Origin: Candidatus Peregrinibacteria bacterium
GTDB lineage: Bacteria > Patescibacteriota > Gracilibacteria > UM-FILTER-43-11
Assembly: GCA_030637565.1 (NCBI GenBank)
Contig: DAOWGG010000030.1
Coordinates: forward strand, 1-8,823
Direction: 5' to 3'
DNA: 8,823 bases
The notes beneath the pieces are model-generated. The model searched no databases. It worked only from the letters and a program-made list of their open reading frames with translations, and was not told the origin of the DNA. The position numbers were made by a program, and so were the translations under genes. Below, piece after piece: positions 1-7,241 of this stretch (position 1 is the first letter of the stretch; each line of letters opens with the position of its first letter).

Positions 1-111
1 AACCCGATATTTATTTTATTCAAAATTCCTAACCAAGGCTCGCAATATCCGCCAACTCAAACACAACTGCGAAATCTGGACTTAAATACTAATCACGAGG
101 CCCACAATTGA
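1..111 (+). CDS. Possible C-terminal tail of an upstream gene (partial)
   Basis: The frame beginning at base 1 stays open until TGA at 109-111 and would give a 36-residue tail rich in Asn, Gln, Pro and Thr. Its stop overlaps a possible TTG start of the next gene (TTGA, 108-111), an arrangement typical of coupled genes. A second frame (bases 2-85, ending TAA) is also open and gives a short basic tail, so the true frame cannot be decided from so little sequence. If either is real, the gene would be the preceding member of the T4SS-like operon; a VirB4-type ATPase or pilin-like gene would be expected there in related clusters. No domain can be recognised. It could equally be non-coding leader DNA. 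Confidence 0.3.
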   Translation, partial: NPIFILFKIPNQGSQYPPTQTQLRNLDLNTNHEAHN

Positions 112-128
112 GCCCACAACCGGAAATC

Positions 129-389
129 ATGATCAACGAAATCCCAAAACCACAAGAAAACCAAGAAGATCTCTCCACGAGAGAAAGACAGGAAATGGTA
201 AAAAATCGAGTCAATTCACAAGGGGAAGAAATGACCCCACGACTGGCTGGACAAAAAAGAGCGCAGTCAAACCAAAAACAGCAAAACCCAATCGCCAGTG
301 GAGCCAAAAAATCCGCTAAAAAATGGGCCGTTGCCGCGGTAACTGGCAGTGCTGCCACTGGAGGATTAATAACCTATCTGATCACCTAA
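129..389 (+). CDS. Small basic protein with one C-terminal membrane segment
   Basis: The product is 86 residues from ATG 129, or 93 from an in-frame TTG at 108. The TTG has GAGG at 97-100 with 7-base spacing; the ATG has only a weak GGA 4 bases away, so the start is open. The first two thirds are hydrophilic, rich in Gln, Asn, Glu and Arg, and probably disordered. A KKSAKK patch then precedes a hydrophobic stretch of about 20 small residues (Ala, Gly, Thr, Val) reaching the C-terminus. This is a tail-anchored layout with the body likely in the cytoplasm. The stop is only 4 bases before the VirB6-like gene, so the two are almost certainly co-transcribed and the protein is probably an accessory part of the same envelope complex. 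I recognise no family. An opposite-strand frame over the same bases (89-358) is judged a shadow. Confidence 0.72.
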   Translation: MINEIPKPQENQEDLSTRERQEMVKNRVNSQGEEMTPRLAGQKRAQSNQKQQNPIASGAKKSAKKWAVAAVTGSAATGGLITYLIT

Positions 390-393
390 AAAT

Positions 394-2616
394 ATGAATC
401 GCATTAAACAAACAATAAAAGGTCTATTTTTAACCGCATTGATTGTCGGCGCTTTTGGATTGAACTTAAATGCTCAGTGGTCAAGCGATGCAACTCAAAC
501 AAACAAAGCCTATGCTCAGGGTGACTTTCAACTTGACAGTAGCAGCGCCTTTGGTGATTTAAGCGATGATGGTAGTGGGGGCGGAGATGAGGAAGCCGAG
601 GATGGAGCAGTAGATGGAAAAGCAAAGCCAGAATATAAAATATCCGAAAAATTAAAAGAAACCATTCTTCATGCGTCAGATTTAGTCAACAAAGTGTTTG
701 ACCCTGCTATTTTCACCATCACCCACAATATAGGAGGGTTACTGGGAAATGATTATATTTTTGCGGGGAAGATGGGGGAAATGCTTCATGGGATATGGGT
801 GGTCAGCCGAAATATTGTTAATATTCTGTTTGTGCTCATCCTTTTATTCCTAGCACTGCGTCATATATTTGGATCGGAAGAAAGCAGTGAATTAAAAAAA
901 ATACTGCCCAAGTTCATTATCATGCTGATCGCCATCAATTTTTCATGGCTCGGAAGCCGATTGATTCTAGACGCGGCCAATGTAACCACCAATATCGCCT
1001 TTTCAATCCCCTCAGGAACAAGGGGGGTGGTTGATTTATCGGAAGAAAAAGAGCCATGTACCATTGCTGAGGGTGGATCAGGGGCAGAAGGAGATTGTGC
1101 CATTAGTCAAATATATAAACCATTCGATGCAGTAGAAGACATAAGTATGATGGAAGCAGACTGCAAAAGCGCTGAGTTAAAAGGGAAATATGAAACTGCT
1201 TATAAAAAGGGGGCAAGTGAAGAGCAAAAAAAAGGTATATATCAAACATCCACATATTGCTGGAAACAGATGGAAATTGATAAATTCAGCCGAAACAATG
1301 CGGCTTACCACCTGACCTACAATATGGCAAAGGTACAAAATTTACCCAAAGCCAGCGCGGAAGGGGCTAATGCGGAAACCTTTGCTAAAATTGGAATCGG
1401 AACACTTTTTTCACTCTTTTTTCAAATCGTCTATTTAGTGGCTTTTGCATCCTTATTCATCGCCCTTATTTTCCGTGTGGCAGCACTATGGTTTATGGTG
1501 GCTTTTTCACCCTTTATCGTCCTTCTGCTTTATCTGTCGCAAGACACTCAGCTAAGCAAGTTAACTGGGGGTGGATTGAGTGAAAAAGTTGGCATCACCG
1601 CATTTGTTGATTGGGCGTTTGCTCCAGCAAAAGTAGCCGCTGTATGGGCCATAGGCTTTATTATGATCAACACAGGGCAAACGGCTACCGATAAAGCTAT
1701 AAAAATCGGAAATGCTGCAGGAATACTAGACAAGCAAGCAGAGATCACCTCTTACGGCTTTAATGTCAGCTCCTTTTATATGGGAATGGAAAGCATACAG
1801 GAAATCATGTGGCTCCTAATGACCATCGGTATTATATGGATAGGAACCTTTGCCGTGCTTAGTAAGCTATCGGTAGTGGGTGGAATGATGGGTAAGATTG
1901 AAAATTATGGAACCGACCTTGCAAAAGAAGTAGCGATGTCCCCACGATGGGCACCAATCATGCCAAAAATTGATCCTGTAACACAAAAATTAACTCTTGG
2001 ATCTTATGGAAAAACAGCAGGTCCTCTCGGAATGCTCCGAAAAGCAAGAGATTACAATACAGGTAGAAATGATGAGAAATTCGAAAAAGCCCACGAAAAA
2101 CTCAAAACGGCAAAAGAGCGAAACTCAAGTGACTTTGCTAGAATCAGCAGTGGAAACGATAAAGAGGGGTTTGAAACCTTTAGTCGAATTTCAGGATTAA
2201 CAGCAAGTGAAATCACAAAAGACCCTGATAAAGTAAGAGCCATGTTGGGAGACTTAGGAATAAAAGATGAAAAAGTCGCCAATGGTATTATTAACAGAGC
2301 TAAGGGAACTAAAGAAACATATCAAGAAGTTTCAGCACAACCAACTGGAGCACCTCTAACTCAAGCACAAACGACAGAAGCATTCAGAAAAGCAATGCAG
2401 CAACAGTCCATAAAAACAAGAATTGAGAATTGGAGTGAGGAAGATCAGACAAAAGCAATGAGTCAGGCTGATGGAATTAAAAAAGAAAAGCCTAAATTAA
2501 CTCATGAACAGGCGCTTTTAGAAGCTATTAAAAAAATAGAAGCAGAAAAAGTACCACCAGCAGGACCACCCGCAAAACCAGGTGGAGCCCCAGAACGACC
2601 CACACCATCTGAATAA
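394..2616 (+). CDS. VirB6/TrbL-like polytopic T4SS inner-membrane protein
   Basis: The 740-residue protein begins with a signal peptide (basic MNRIKQTIKG, hydrophobic residues 11-24, likely cleavage after LNA at residue 27). An acidic Gly/Asp/Glu-rich linker follows (about 45-75). Membrane helices are visible near 134-158, 171-192, 335-360, 362-382, 411-428 and 470-492. A hydrophilic loop of about 130 residues between the second and third helices holds all four cysteines (222, 235, 257, 289), as expected for an exported, disulfide-bonded loop. The last 240 residues are a charged, helical domain ending in a Pro-rich tail. Several helices around a large central outside loop match VirB6/TrbL channel proteins, which form the inner-membrane part of the T4SS. 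The call rests on topology and the VirD4-like ATPase nearby, since this family has little sequence identity. No Shine-Dalgarno site precedes ATG 394; the stop is TAA. Confidence 0.72.
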   Translation: MNRIKQTIKGLFLTALIVGAFGLNLNAQWSSDATQTNKAYAQGDFQLDSSSAFGDLSDDGSGGGDEEAEDGAVDGKAKPEYKISEKLKETILHASDLVNKVFDPAIFTITHNIGGLLGNDYIFAGKMGEMLHGIWVVSRNIVNILFVLILLFLALRHIFGSEESSELKKILPKFIIMLIAINFSWLGSRLILDAANVTTNIAFSIPSGTRGVVDLSEEKEPCTIAEGGSGAEGDCAISQIYKPFDAVEDISMMEADCKSAELKGKYETAYKKGASEEQKKGIYQTSTYCWKQMEIDKFSRNNAAYHLTYNMAKVQNLPKASAEGANAETFAKIGIGTLFSLFFQIVYLVAFASLFIALIFRVAALWFMVAFSPFIVLLLYLSQDTQLSKLTGGGLSEKVGITAFVDWAFAPAKVAAVWAIGFIMINTGQTATDKAIKIGNAAGILDKQAEITSYGFNVSSFYMGMESIQEIMWLLMTIGIIWIGTFAVLSKLSVVGGMMGKIENYGTDLAKEVAMSPRWAPIMPKIDPVTQKLTLGSYGKTAGPLGMLRKARDYNTGRNDEKFEKAHEKLKTAKERNSSDFARISSGNDKEGFETFSRISGLTASEITKDPDKVRAMLGDLGIKDEKVANGIINRAKGTKETYQEVSAQPTGAPLTQAQTTEAFRKAMQQQSIKTRIENWSEEDQTKAMSQADGIKKEKPKLTHEQALLEAIKKIEAEKVPPAGPPAKPGGAPERPTPSE

Positions 2617-2626
2617 AGTTAAAAAG

Positions 2627-2660
2627 AAAACCCCGATTCTCAATTAAGAATCGGGGTTTT
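2627..2660. terminator. Bidirectional intrinsic terminator between convergent genes
   Basis: A perfect 14-bp stem (2627-2640 with 2647-2660) closes a 6-base loop. The core CCCCGATTCT/AGAATCGGGG is flanked by A and T runs. Read on plus, it starts 10 bases after the VirB6-like stop and ends in a five-T run. Read on minus, the T-rich stretch opposite 2617-2630 follows the stem, so it can also end the ATPase transcript arriving from the right. Confidence 0.9.
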
Positions 2661-2661
2661 T

Positions 2662-2753
2662 GGTAGCTTGACCCCATCTGTTTTTGTACTCAAAAACATC
2701 TCCCCTTAATTAAGGGGGAGCATCTTGTGAAACAAGAGGGGGGTCAAGTTACT
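2662..2753. repeat. REP/BIME-like palindromic element or four-way-junction RNA
   Basis: The outer arms 2662-2675 and 2740-2753 are inverted copies matching at 12 of 14 positions, including nine consecutive pairs (CTTGACCCC/GGGGTCAAG). Inside sit three hairpins: 2679-2686/2691-2698 (perfect 8 bp, loop TACT), 2700-2707/2712-2720 (8 bp with one bulged G, loop AATT) and 2723-2728/2732-2737 (perfect 6 bp, loop GAA). The left end starts GTAG and the right end, read on minus, starts GTAA. GTAG at the foot of a hairpin is the hallmark of REP sequences, and inverted REP pairs form BIMEs. It lies between the terminator and the ATPase stop, so on minus it would be in that gene's 3' untranslated region. 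A structured RNA is the main alternative; arm lengths do not fit a tRNA. Confidence 0.6.
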
Positions 2754-2775
2754 TTCCAGTCTACGAGACGACTCT

Positions 2776-5313
2776 CTATACCTTCTTATCCTTAGCACTC
2801 ACATCATCCGTAATCTTCGTTCCCACACGCCGATAGATCTCCCGTTCTACAAACTGGCGTTCGCGAGAGAACTTAAGACGTGAGAGCTGACGGAAGGCTT
2901 CAGCCGCCTCAACGTCCCCTTTCGACGGATCGTAAACGGTCGACATGGAGAAAGCCCGTGAAGTTGAATTATCGATGTTTAACTTAATATAAGCTTGGTA
3001 ATTCGCAATATTCACCAAATCCTGCTCACTGAAAACCGGTGAGAACTCTTTCGCCATATATTCAGCGTCCTGAGCCCCAATCTTAAAACACATCATCGAG
3101 CCCACATTACCAAACACAGCATCGCGAATCGTAGTGTCTTCATGAGTCCCCTTTCCACCTCCGCTCATTTTCGTGATCTGAGAAATATACTGATGCGCAA
3201 TGGTTAAGCTTAAGCGATATTTTCGAGCTTCAGAAAGAATGGAAGCAAAGCTTTCCGTCACAAAGTTCTGGAATTCATCCACATACATGTAAAAATCTTT
3301 TCGTTCCTCCTCCGGCGTATCCACACGCCCCATGGCAGACATTTGAAGCTTAGAAACCATAATCATACCCAGTAGTTGAGCGTTTAGATCTCCCAGCTTA
3401 CCCTTCGAAAGATTACAAAGTAGAATCTTCCCAGAGTCCATCACTTCACGGAAATCAAAACCAGATTTAGTTTGCCCAATAATATTACGAATTTGAGCAT
3501 TGGTAATAAAAGGGCCAAACTTCGCACTAAAATACGGAATCATCTCCTGTTTTTCACGAGCACCTGTCGAAGCCATTTCTTTCTCCCAGAACGATTTCAC
3601 CACTGGATTTTTAACCTTAGCCACCTTGTAGCGCTGCCAGCTATCATCGGTGAACAAGCGTGGTAGGTCAATCAATGTTGCCCCCTCCTCATCATCTTCC
3701 ATAAGGGTCAAACAGCCATTGCGGAAGTAATGCTGAAGACGTGGTCCCATAATCTCTTCACCAAATAACTTAATAAAGATTGCTAAGGCTTCTTGAGACA
3801 TAAACTCTTTCTCCTCTTTTGTATGCGCTTCCAAAATATTCAATCCCATGGGTCGCTCTAAATCTCCTGGATCAAAAAGTATCACATCGTCCGCACGGCT
3901 CCGCGGAATAAATGGCATCACCCCTTCTACTAAATCTCCATGAGGGTCAATCAAGCAAACCCCTTCCTTATCCGCAAAATCCTGATTAATCATTCCCTTT
4001 AGAATGGTCGATTTACCCGTCCCGGATTTTCCAATAATATAGAAATGACGACGGCGATCATCTCGCTTAACATGAACTTTCTTCGTTTCACCTCGGTAAA
4101 TATTATTTCCCAAGAACAATCCTTCCCTTGGTAAGTTGTTTGGAGCAGGGGCAATTTTGAATTCCTGCCACTTAATTACTGGAGAACGGTTGTATTTAAT
4201 ATTCGGGAAATGAAAAACCGAAGCAACCTCTTCAGAACACAAAATCATTGGCCCTGGATGAAACAATCGCTGAAGCCATCCTTTTTTAATATCTCGCAAT
4301 ATAAACCCACGAAGCAGGGCTTTCATTGAAAAATACTTCGTTTTAGCAAAGCCATTGTTATTTGGGGCATGATATTGAACGAACGAACTCATCACATCCC
4401 CAACAATTTGCTTACTCCGATAACTGGTTTTCGCAGAGGTAACAATACGAATAATAGTTTCAAAACCCACTTTTACGTTCTTAGTCTCCATTAACTTCAC
4501 TTGCTCATCCATCAGCGGTGTAGTGCGAGTGGTCGCATTATCGGCTCCCATATTTTCAGTGAATTTTTCCTGATCCGCCCCTTGAACCAAAAGACGGATT
4601 AAGGTTCCGATCCAAGCAAAAACATTTAAATTTGAAAGAAAACTTTTTTCCTTCTTCCCTTGAAACAGATCCCCTGCCTTCGTTCTCCCTTTTTCCTGCC
4701 AACCATCCCCCACGGGGCGAAGCATCACCTGAACCGCCACACCTTCATCCACATCAATCTTAGAAAGCGCATTGGCGATATTGTTAAAAGGATCGGAACC
4801 AAGGAATTGGTACGTTCGAATTGGGTACATATTGGGTTTTGCTAAACGTACGTACATTCCCGAGGTCTTATAGCCTTCACGAAAAATATTGTAATCCTCC
4901 ACCTGTTCAATAAATACATCAGAGTAAAAAGCCGTCACTTGCTTTTCAAACAATGATTTTAAATTCCGCGGAACGACCAAAAAGAAGCGAATCAGCCCAT
5001 CAAGAACAACATATTCACAAGAAAAGAAATCCTGACCGGTCAATTTATTAATCAAATCTCCACTGTACATTGCATGAAGCCCTTCATAAAGGTGGGTCAT
5101 TACATCACTCACCTCTTTAAATGACTTTCCGGATGAATACTGCTCACTTTCCCGCTCCCGATCCTCTTTGGAGTCTTTCAGTGGAACAGATACTTGCAAA
5201 AACACCATATTCAGCGACCTTTCTAGGTTTTTCTTAGCTCGAATTCGCCATGCCACCAAAAAACCAATCGCTGCCAAAACGCCGATAATGCCAAGTGTTT
5301 GTAAAAAAATCAT
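2776..5313 (-). CDS. Membrane-anchored VirD4/TraG/HerA-type T4SS ATPase (coupling protein)
   Basis: The 845-residue protein has one N-terminal membrane helix (about 4-23), then some 390 residues of charged sequence that I cannot assign, then a RecA-like motor domain. The motor carries Walker A GKSGTGKST (428-436), the LIDPHGD segment (454-460), GPRLQHYFRNG (523-533), the LLCNLSKGKLGDLNAQLLG block (631-649), Walker B MYVDEFQNF (676-684, acidic pair D679 E680) and the AHQYISQI sensor region (706-713). These features, in this order, mark the VirD4/TraG/TraD-HerA group of hexameric ATPases, which feed DNA or protein into a T4SS from the cytoplasmic face. The membrane anchor favours a coupling protein over soluble HerA or a VirB4. 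Start ATG 5313 lacks a Shine-Dalgarno site but has a promoter-like pair upstream. The stop is TAG. It converges on the VirB6-like gene, its likely partner. Confidence 0.85.
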   Translation of the reverse strand: MIFLQTLGIIGVLAAIGFLVAWRIRAKKNLERSLNMVFLQVSVPLKDSKEDRERESEQYSSGKSFKEVSDVMTHLYEGLHAMYSGDLINKLTGQDFFSCEYVVLDGLIRFFLVVPRNLKSLFEKQVTAFYSDVFIEQVEDYNIFREGYKTSGMYVRLAKPNMYPIRTYQFLGSDPFNNIANALSKIDVDEGVAVQVMLRPVGDGWQEKGRTKAGDLFQGKKEKSFLSNLNVFAWIGTLIRLLVQGADQEKFTENMGADNATTRTTPLMDEQVKLMETKNVKVGFETIIRIVTSAKTSYRSKQIVGDVMSSFVQYHAPNNNGFAKTKYFSMKALLRGFILRDIKKGWLQRLFHPGPMILCSEEVASVFHFPNIKYNRSPVIKWQEFKIAPAPNNLPREGLFLGNNIYRGETKKVHVKRDDRRRHFYIIGKSGTGKSTILKGMINQDFADKEGVCLIDPHGDLVEGVMPFIPRSRADDVILFDPGDLERPMGLNILEAHTKEEKEFMSQEALAIFIKLFGEEIMGPRLQHYFRNGCLTLMEDDEEGATLIDLPRLFTDDSWQRYKVAKVKNPVVKSFWEKEMASTGAREKQEMIPYFSAKFGPFITNAQIRNIIGQTKSGFDFREVMDSGKILLCNLSKGKLGDLNAQLLGMIMVSKLQMSAMGRVDTPEEERKDFYMYVDEFQNFVTESFASILSEARKYRLSLTIAHQYISQITKMSGGGKGTHEDTTIRDAVFGNVGSMMCFKIGAQDAEYMAKEFSPVFSEQDLVNIANYQAYIKLNIDNSTSRAFSMSTVYDPSKGDVEAAEAFRQLSRLKFSRERQFVEREIYRRVGTKITDDVSAKDKKV

Positions 5314-5346
5314 TTTTTATTTTTTGTCTAAAACGCAGTCTTACAC

Positions 5347-5376
5347 AGTATATACTACTCCAACTCACACTTACAA
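5347..5376 (-). promoter_or_regulatory. Putative sigma-70 promoter of the ATPase gene
   Basis: On minus, TTGTAA (5371-5376) is followed after 18 bases by TATACT (5347-5352), matching 4 of 6 and 5 of 6 consensus positions. Transcription would begin near 5340, giving a leader of about 27 bases before ATG 5313. In AT-rich DNA such matches occur by chance, but the placement is good and suggests that the ATPase gene can be transcribed independently of the gene upstream. Confidence 0.5.
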
Positions 5377-5382
5377 TAAAAA

Positions 5383-5410
5383 ATAGTAAATAGTTCATAG
5401 CAAATAGCAA
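5383..5410. repeat. Four tandem degenerate heptamers (ATAGNNN)
   Basis: ATAG recurs exactly every seven bases at 5383, 5390, 5397 and 5404, giving units ATAGTAA, ATAGTTC, ATAGCAA, ATAGCAA. Read on minus, the units are of the form TTGCTAT. The array ends 6 bases from the -35-like hexamer of the ATPase promoter. It resembles the short tandemly repeated heptamers known from intergenic DNA of cyanobacteria and other bacteria. Confidence 0.6.
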
Positions 5411-5420
5411 TAATATATAG

Positions 5421-5457
5421 AAAACTATTGCAATTGCTCAATACTAAAAACTATTGC
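5421..5457. repeat. Pair of direct 11-base repeats
   Basis: AAAACTATTGC occurs at 5421-5431 and again at 5447-5457, exactly 26 bases apart. The inverted motif AGCAATA occurs in the neighbouring heptamer array (5406-5412), so short hairpins could form across this region. It lies just after the stop of the 204-residue gene (minus strand) and could act as a weak 3' end, but no T-run terminator is evident. Confidence 0.5.
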
Positions 5458-5464
5458 TGAGGTA

Positions 5465-6079
5465 TTAAATATCCAATTCCTCCTCAAGGTCTGCCTCTTT
5501 CTTTCCTTTTGTTTCAGCTACCGCTTCACCAAATTTTGGCAAAGCTGCCTCAATTGCTCCCCAGTCAGATTCTTCATTCATTGGAATAATTAAGGTCACC
5601 TCATCCCCCACTTCCGCACGGAAATAAGTAACAGATGCCAAAAGAACACTGTAAGCTTTATCGTTGGCTAAAACCTGATAACGACCATCATTGTAAACCA
5701 AAGGGCCAACAATGGTTTTTCGTTCAACAGGACCAATTTGTTTATAAAGGAACTTTCCTTCTTCAGTAACCGTTAATTTAAGAACATCACCTGGAATCAG
5801 TTTAGATTTACTGGCGTAATTAGCAGGAACAGGGTAAACACTGCCTTTTTTATCCACCATATTCTGACCATTGAATACACCTTCAATCACTTTTCCACCT
5901 GCCTCACCTGCACTTTCTTTAGTAAAAGTGGCCGCTTTTTCTTTATAAGTACCTGTTTCGATACTTTCACCTTCATGGAGTCCCATGGCATCCGCCAAAA
6001 GCTGATTGGCAACCTTAAGAGCAGATTCCGCATTATCCACGAGTTCTTTTACACGAACGAGTTTTTTTAAATCAGTCAT
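5465..6079 (-). CDS. Conserved-looking protein of unknown function with duplicated beta modules
   Basis: The 204-residue protein has no signal peptide, membrane helix or cysteine, so it is probably cytoplasmic. Residues 1-33 are helical and heptad-like, a possible short coiled coil. Residues 62-166 are beta-rich and seem to contain the same module twice: about 64-105 (ending PGDVLKLTV) and 121-166 (ending VGDEVTLIIP). Each half runs from a short strand through a V-x-P or V-x-L turn to a Gly-Asp-x-Val strand. This loosely recalls AbrB-type swapped-hairpin or cradle-loop barrels, an analogy only. Residues 185-204 are a charged, mostly acidic tail. Start ATG 6079 follows an AT-rich stretch without a clear ribosome site; the stop is TAA. 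It sits between the kinase and the ATPase on the same strand, 72 bases after the kinase stop. I do not recognise the family. Confidence 0.85.
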   Translation of the reverse strand: MTDLKKLVRVKELVDNAESALKVANQLLADAMGLHEGESIETGTYKEKAATFTKESAGEAGGKVIEGVFNGQNMVDKKGSVYPVPANYASKSKLIPGDVLKLTVTEEGKFLYKQIGPVERKTIVGPLVYNDGRYQVLANDKAYSVLLASVTYFRAEVGDEVTLIIPMNEESDWGAIEAALPKFGEAVAETKGKKEADLEEELDI

Positions 6080-6119
6080 TCTATTTTTATTAATTAATTA
6101 TTTATCGTGATATTAACCA

Positions 6120-6139
6120 TTCCGAGTTTTTCCTCGGAA
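6120..6139. other. Short stem-loop between kinase and unknown gene
   Basis: TTCCGAG (6120-6126) pairs perfectly with CTCGGAA (6133-6139) around a 6-base loop. It lies 12 bases after the kinase stop on minus. No T-run follows on either strand, so it is not a standard intrinsic terminator. It may stabilise the kinase mRNA end, attenuate read-through, or lie in the leader of the next gene. Confidence 0.45.
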
Positions 6140-6151
6140 ACTTGAGCTAGG

Positions 6152-7237
6152 TTATGTTAGTTTAGTACTTGTTACGCAAATGTCAAGTAATTTTAATTTT
6201 TTAGTGATTTCTTTAGGGCTTAATAAGCCTTCCTGCGCCCCAAAAAAACTCACCACACTGTGCGCATTCACCGTACCAAACTTAAGGGCTTCTTTCAAGT
6301 CTTCACCCAATACAATAGCGCTTGTAAAGCCAGTCGAGAATGCATCCCCTGCCCCAAGAGTATCCACACGCTTATGGGTAACCACTGGGCAAAAATAAAG
6401 TCGTTTTCGATCACTCGCCTGAGCTCCATTACGCCCATCGGTAATCACCACATTTTTAACCGCAGTACGACTAAAAAATTGATACATAATTTCACTCACA
6501 TCATCAGCATAAGGTGGAAGAAAAGCCTTTGAAACATGCACATGAAATTTAGGGTCATCTTTTTTAATTCCTGCAGGCTGATAGGGTGTGCGGGCAAAAA
6601 GAGAAGCCTCTTCCTTATTAACAAAAAGAATTTCAGTGCGATCCAAAAGAGCTTTCCACTTTTTAATCCCCTGTTCCAATTGTTCTTTTCCTGGATTCCA
6701 AGCAAATTTGATATGGGGATTCTTTTTTAGAATTTTTAAAATCTCAGCTGGAATCTGACTATCAATTTTTGCTAAATGATTGAGGAAAATCCAATCCGCA
6801 TTCTCTATTTCTTCCAGAGGTAAATCTTTAGCATTTAAATACTGATTTGCTCCCGCATAAGCTAAAACCGTTCGATCCCCTTCAAAAGTATTTAAAATAG
6901 TAGAAAAAGCTGTTTTATCACGAGTAGTATTCCTTATATAGCGAACATCCACATTCTCCCTCGCTAAATTAGCAATTACTTTATCACCATAATCAGCTCC
7001 CACCTTAGCCACAGTGCAAACATCAAACCCCATGCGAGAAAAGCCAACCCCCGTATTGGTAGCACCTCCTCCAAAAGTTTCACGAACCTCATCAATCTTC
7101 ACCTTTCCTCCATAATCAAGACAGATAAAGCTTTTTGAACTCTCTTGATCTTTAAGACGCATGATCGAATGATCATGAGCCTTGATAAACATATCGAAGG
7201 TCGCCCCGCCAATGGTGAATATTTTTTGTTTTTTCAT
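6152..7237 (-). CDS. PfkB-family carbohydrate/nucleoside kinase
   Basis: The 361-residue cytoplasmic enzyme belongs to the ribokinase/PfkB superfamily, which moves a phosphate from a nucleotide to a sugar, sugar phosphate or nucleoside hydroxyl. The first signature is GGGATNTGVGFSRMG (56-70) with the substrate-side glycines. NKEE (207-210) matches the family's N-x-x-E metal motif, and ITDGRNGA (265-272) lines the nucleotide site. The second signature DTLGAGDAF (292-300) contains the anion-hole GAGD and catalytic base Asp298. Length is above the usual 300-330, mainly from extra residues near 25-50 and 217-250. Substrate cannot be read; adenosine, ribose and fructose phosphate are all possible. 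I chose ATG 7237 because the family's first strand (KIFTIGGATFD) starts there. The frame extends to a TTG at 7294, but those 19 codons lie in a repeated hairpin element. No Shine-Dalgarno site is visible. Confidence 0.88.
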   Translation of the reverse strand: MKKQKIFTIGGATFDMFIKAHDHSIMRLKDQESSKSFICLDYGGKVKIDEVRETFGGGATNTGVGFSRMGFDVCTVAKVGADYGDKVIANLARENVDVRYIRNTTRDKTAFSTILNTFEGDRTVLAYAGANQYLNAKDLPLEEIENADWIFLNHLAKIDSQIPAEILKILKKNPHIKFAWNPGKEQLEQGIKKWKALLDRTEILFVNKEEASLFARTPYQPAGIKKDDPKFHVHVSKAFLPPYADDVSEIMYQFFSRTAVKNVVITDGRNGAQASDRKRLYFCPVVTHKRVDTLGAGDAFSTGFTSAIVLGEDLKEALKFGTVNAHSVVSFFGAQEGLLSPKEITKKLKLLDICVTSTKLT

Positions 7238-7241
7238 AGTA

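Noticed and set aside
89..358. Minus-strand 89-codon frame opposite the small basic protein gene
   Set aside because: Antisense shadow: Cys/Phe/Ser-rich composition with no domain, while the plus-strand frame is spaced as an operon member with the VirB6-like gene.
2662..2753. tRNA gene suggested by the cloverleaf-like fold
   Set aside because: The closing stem is longer than 7 bp, the loops have 3-4 bases, and no TTC arm, anticodon loop or CCA end is present.
6090..6100. TTAATTAA palindromes (also at 2706-2713 and 8789-8796) as a possible operator
   Set aside because: Such AT-only palindromes are expected by chance in AT-rich intergenic DNA, and their positions relative to starts are inconsistent.
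6260..6730. Plus-strand frames inside the kinase gene
   Set aside because: Shadows of the minus-strand kinase, whose signatures on both sides of this stretch are intact in one frame.
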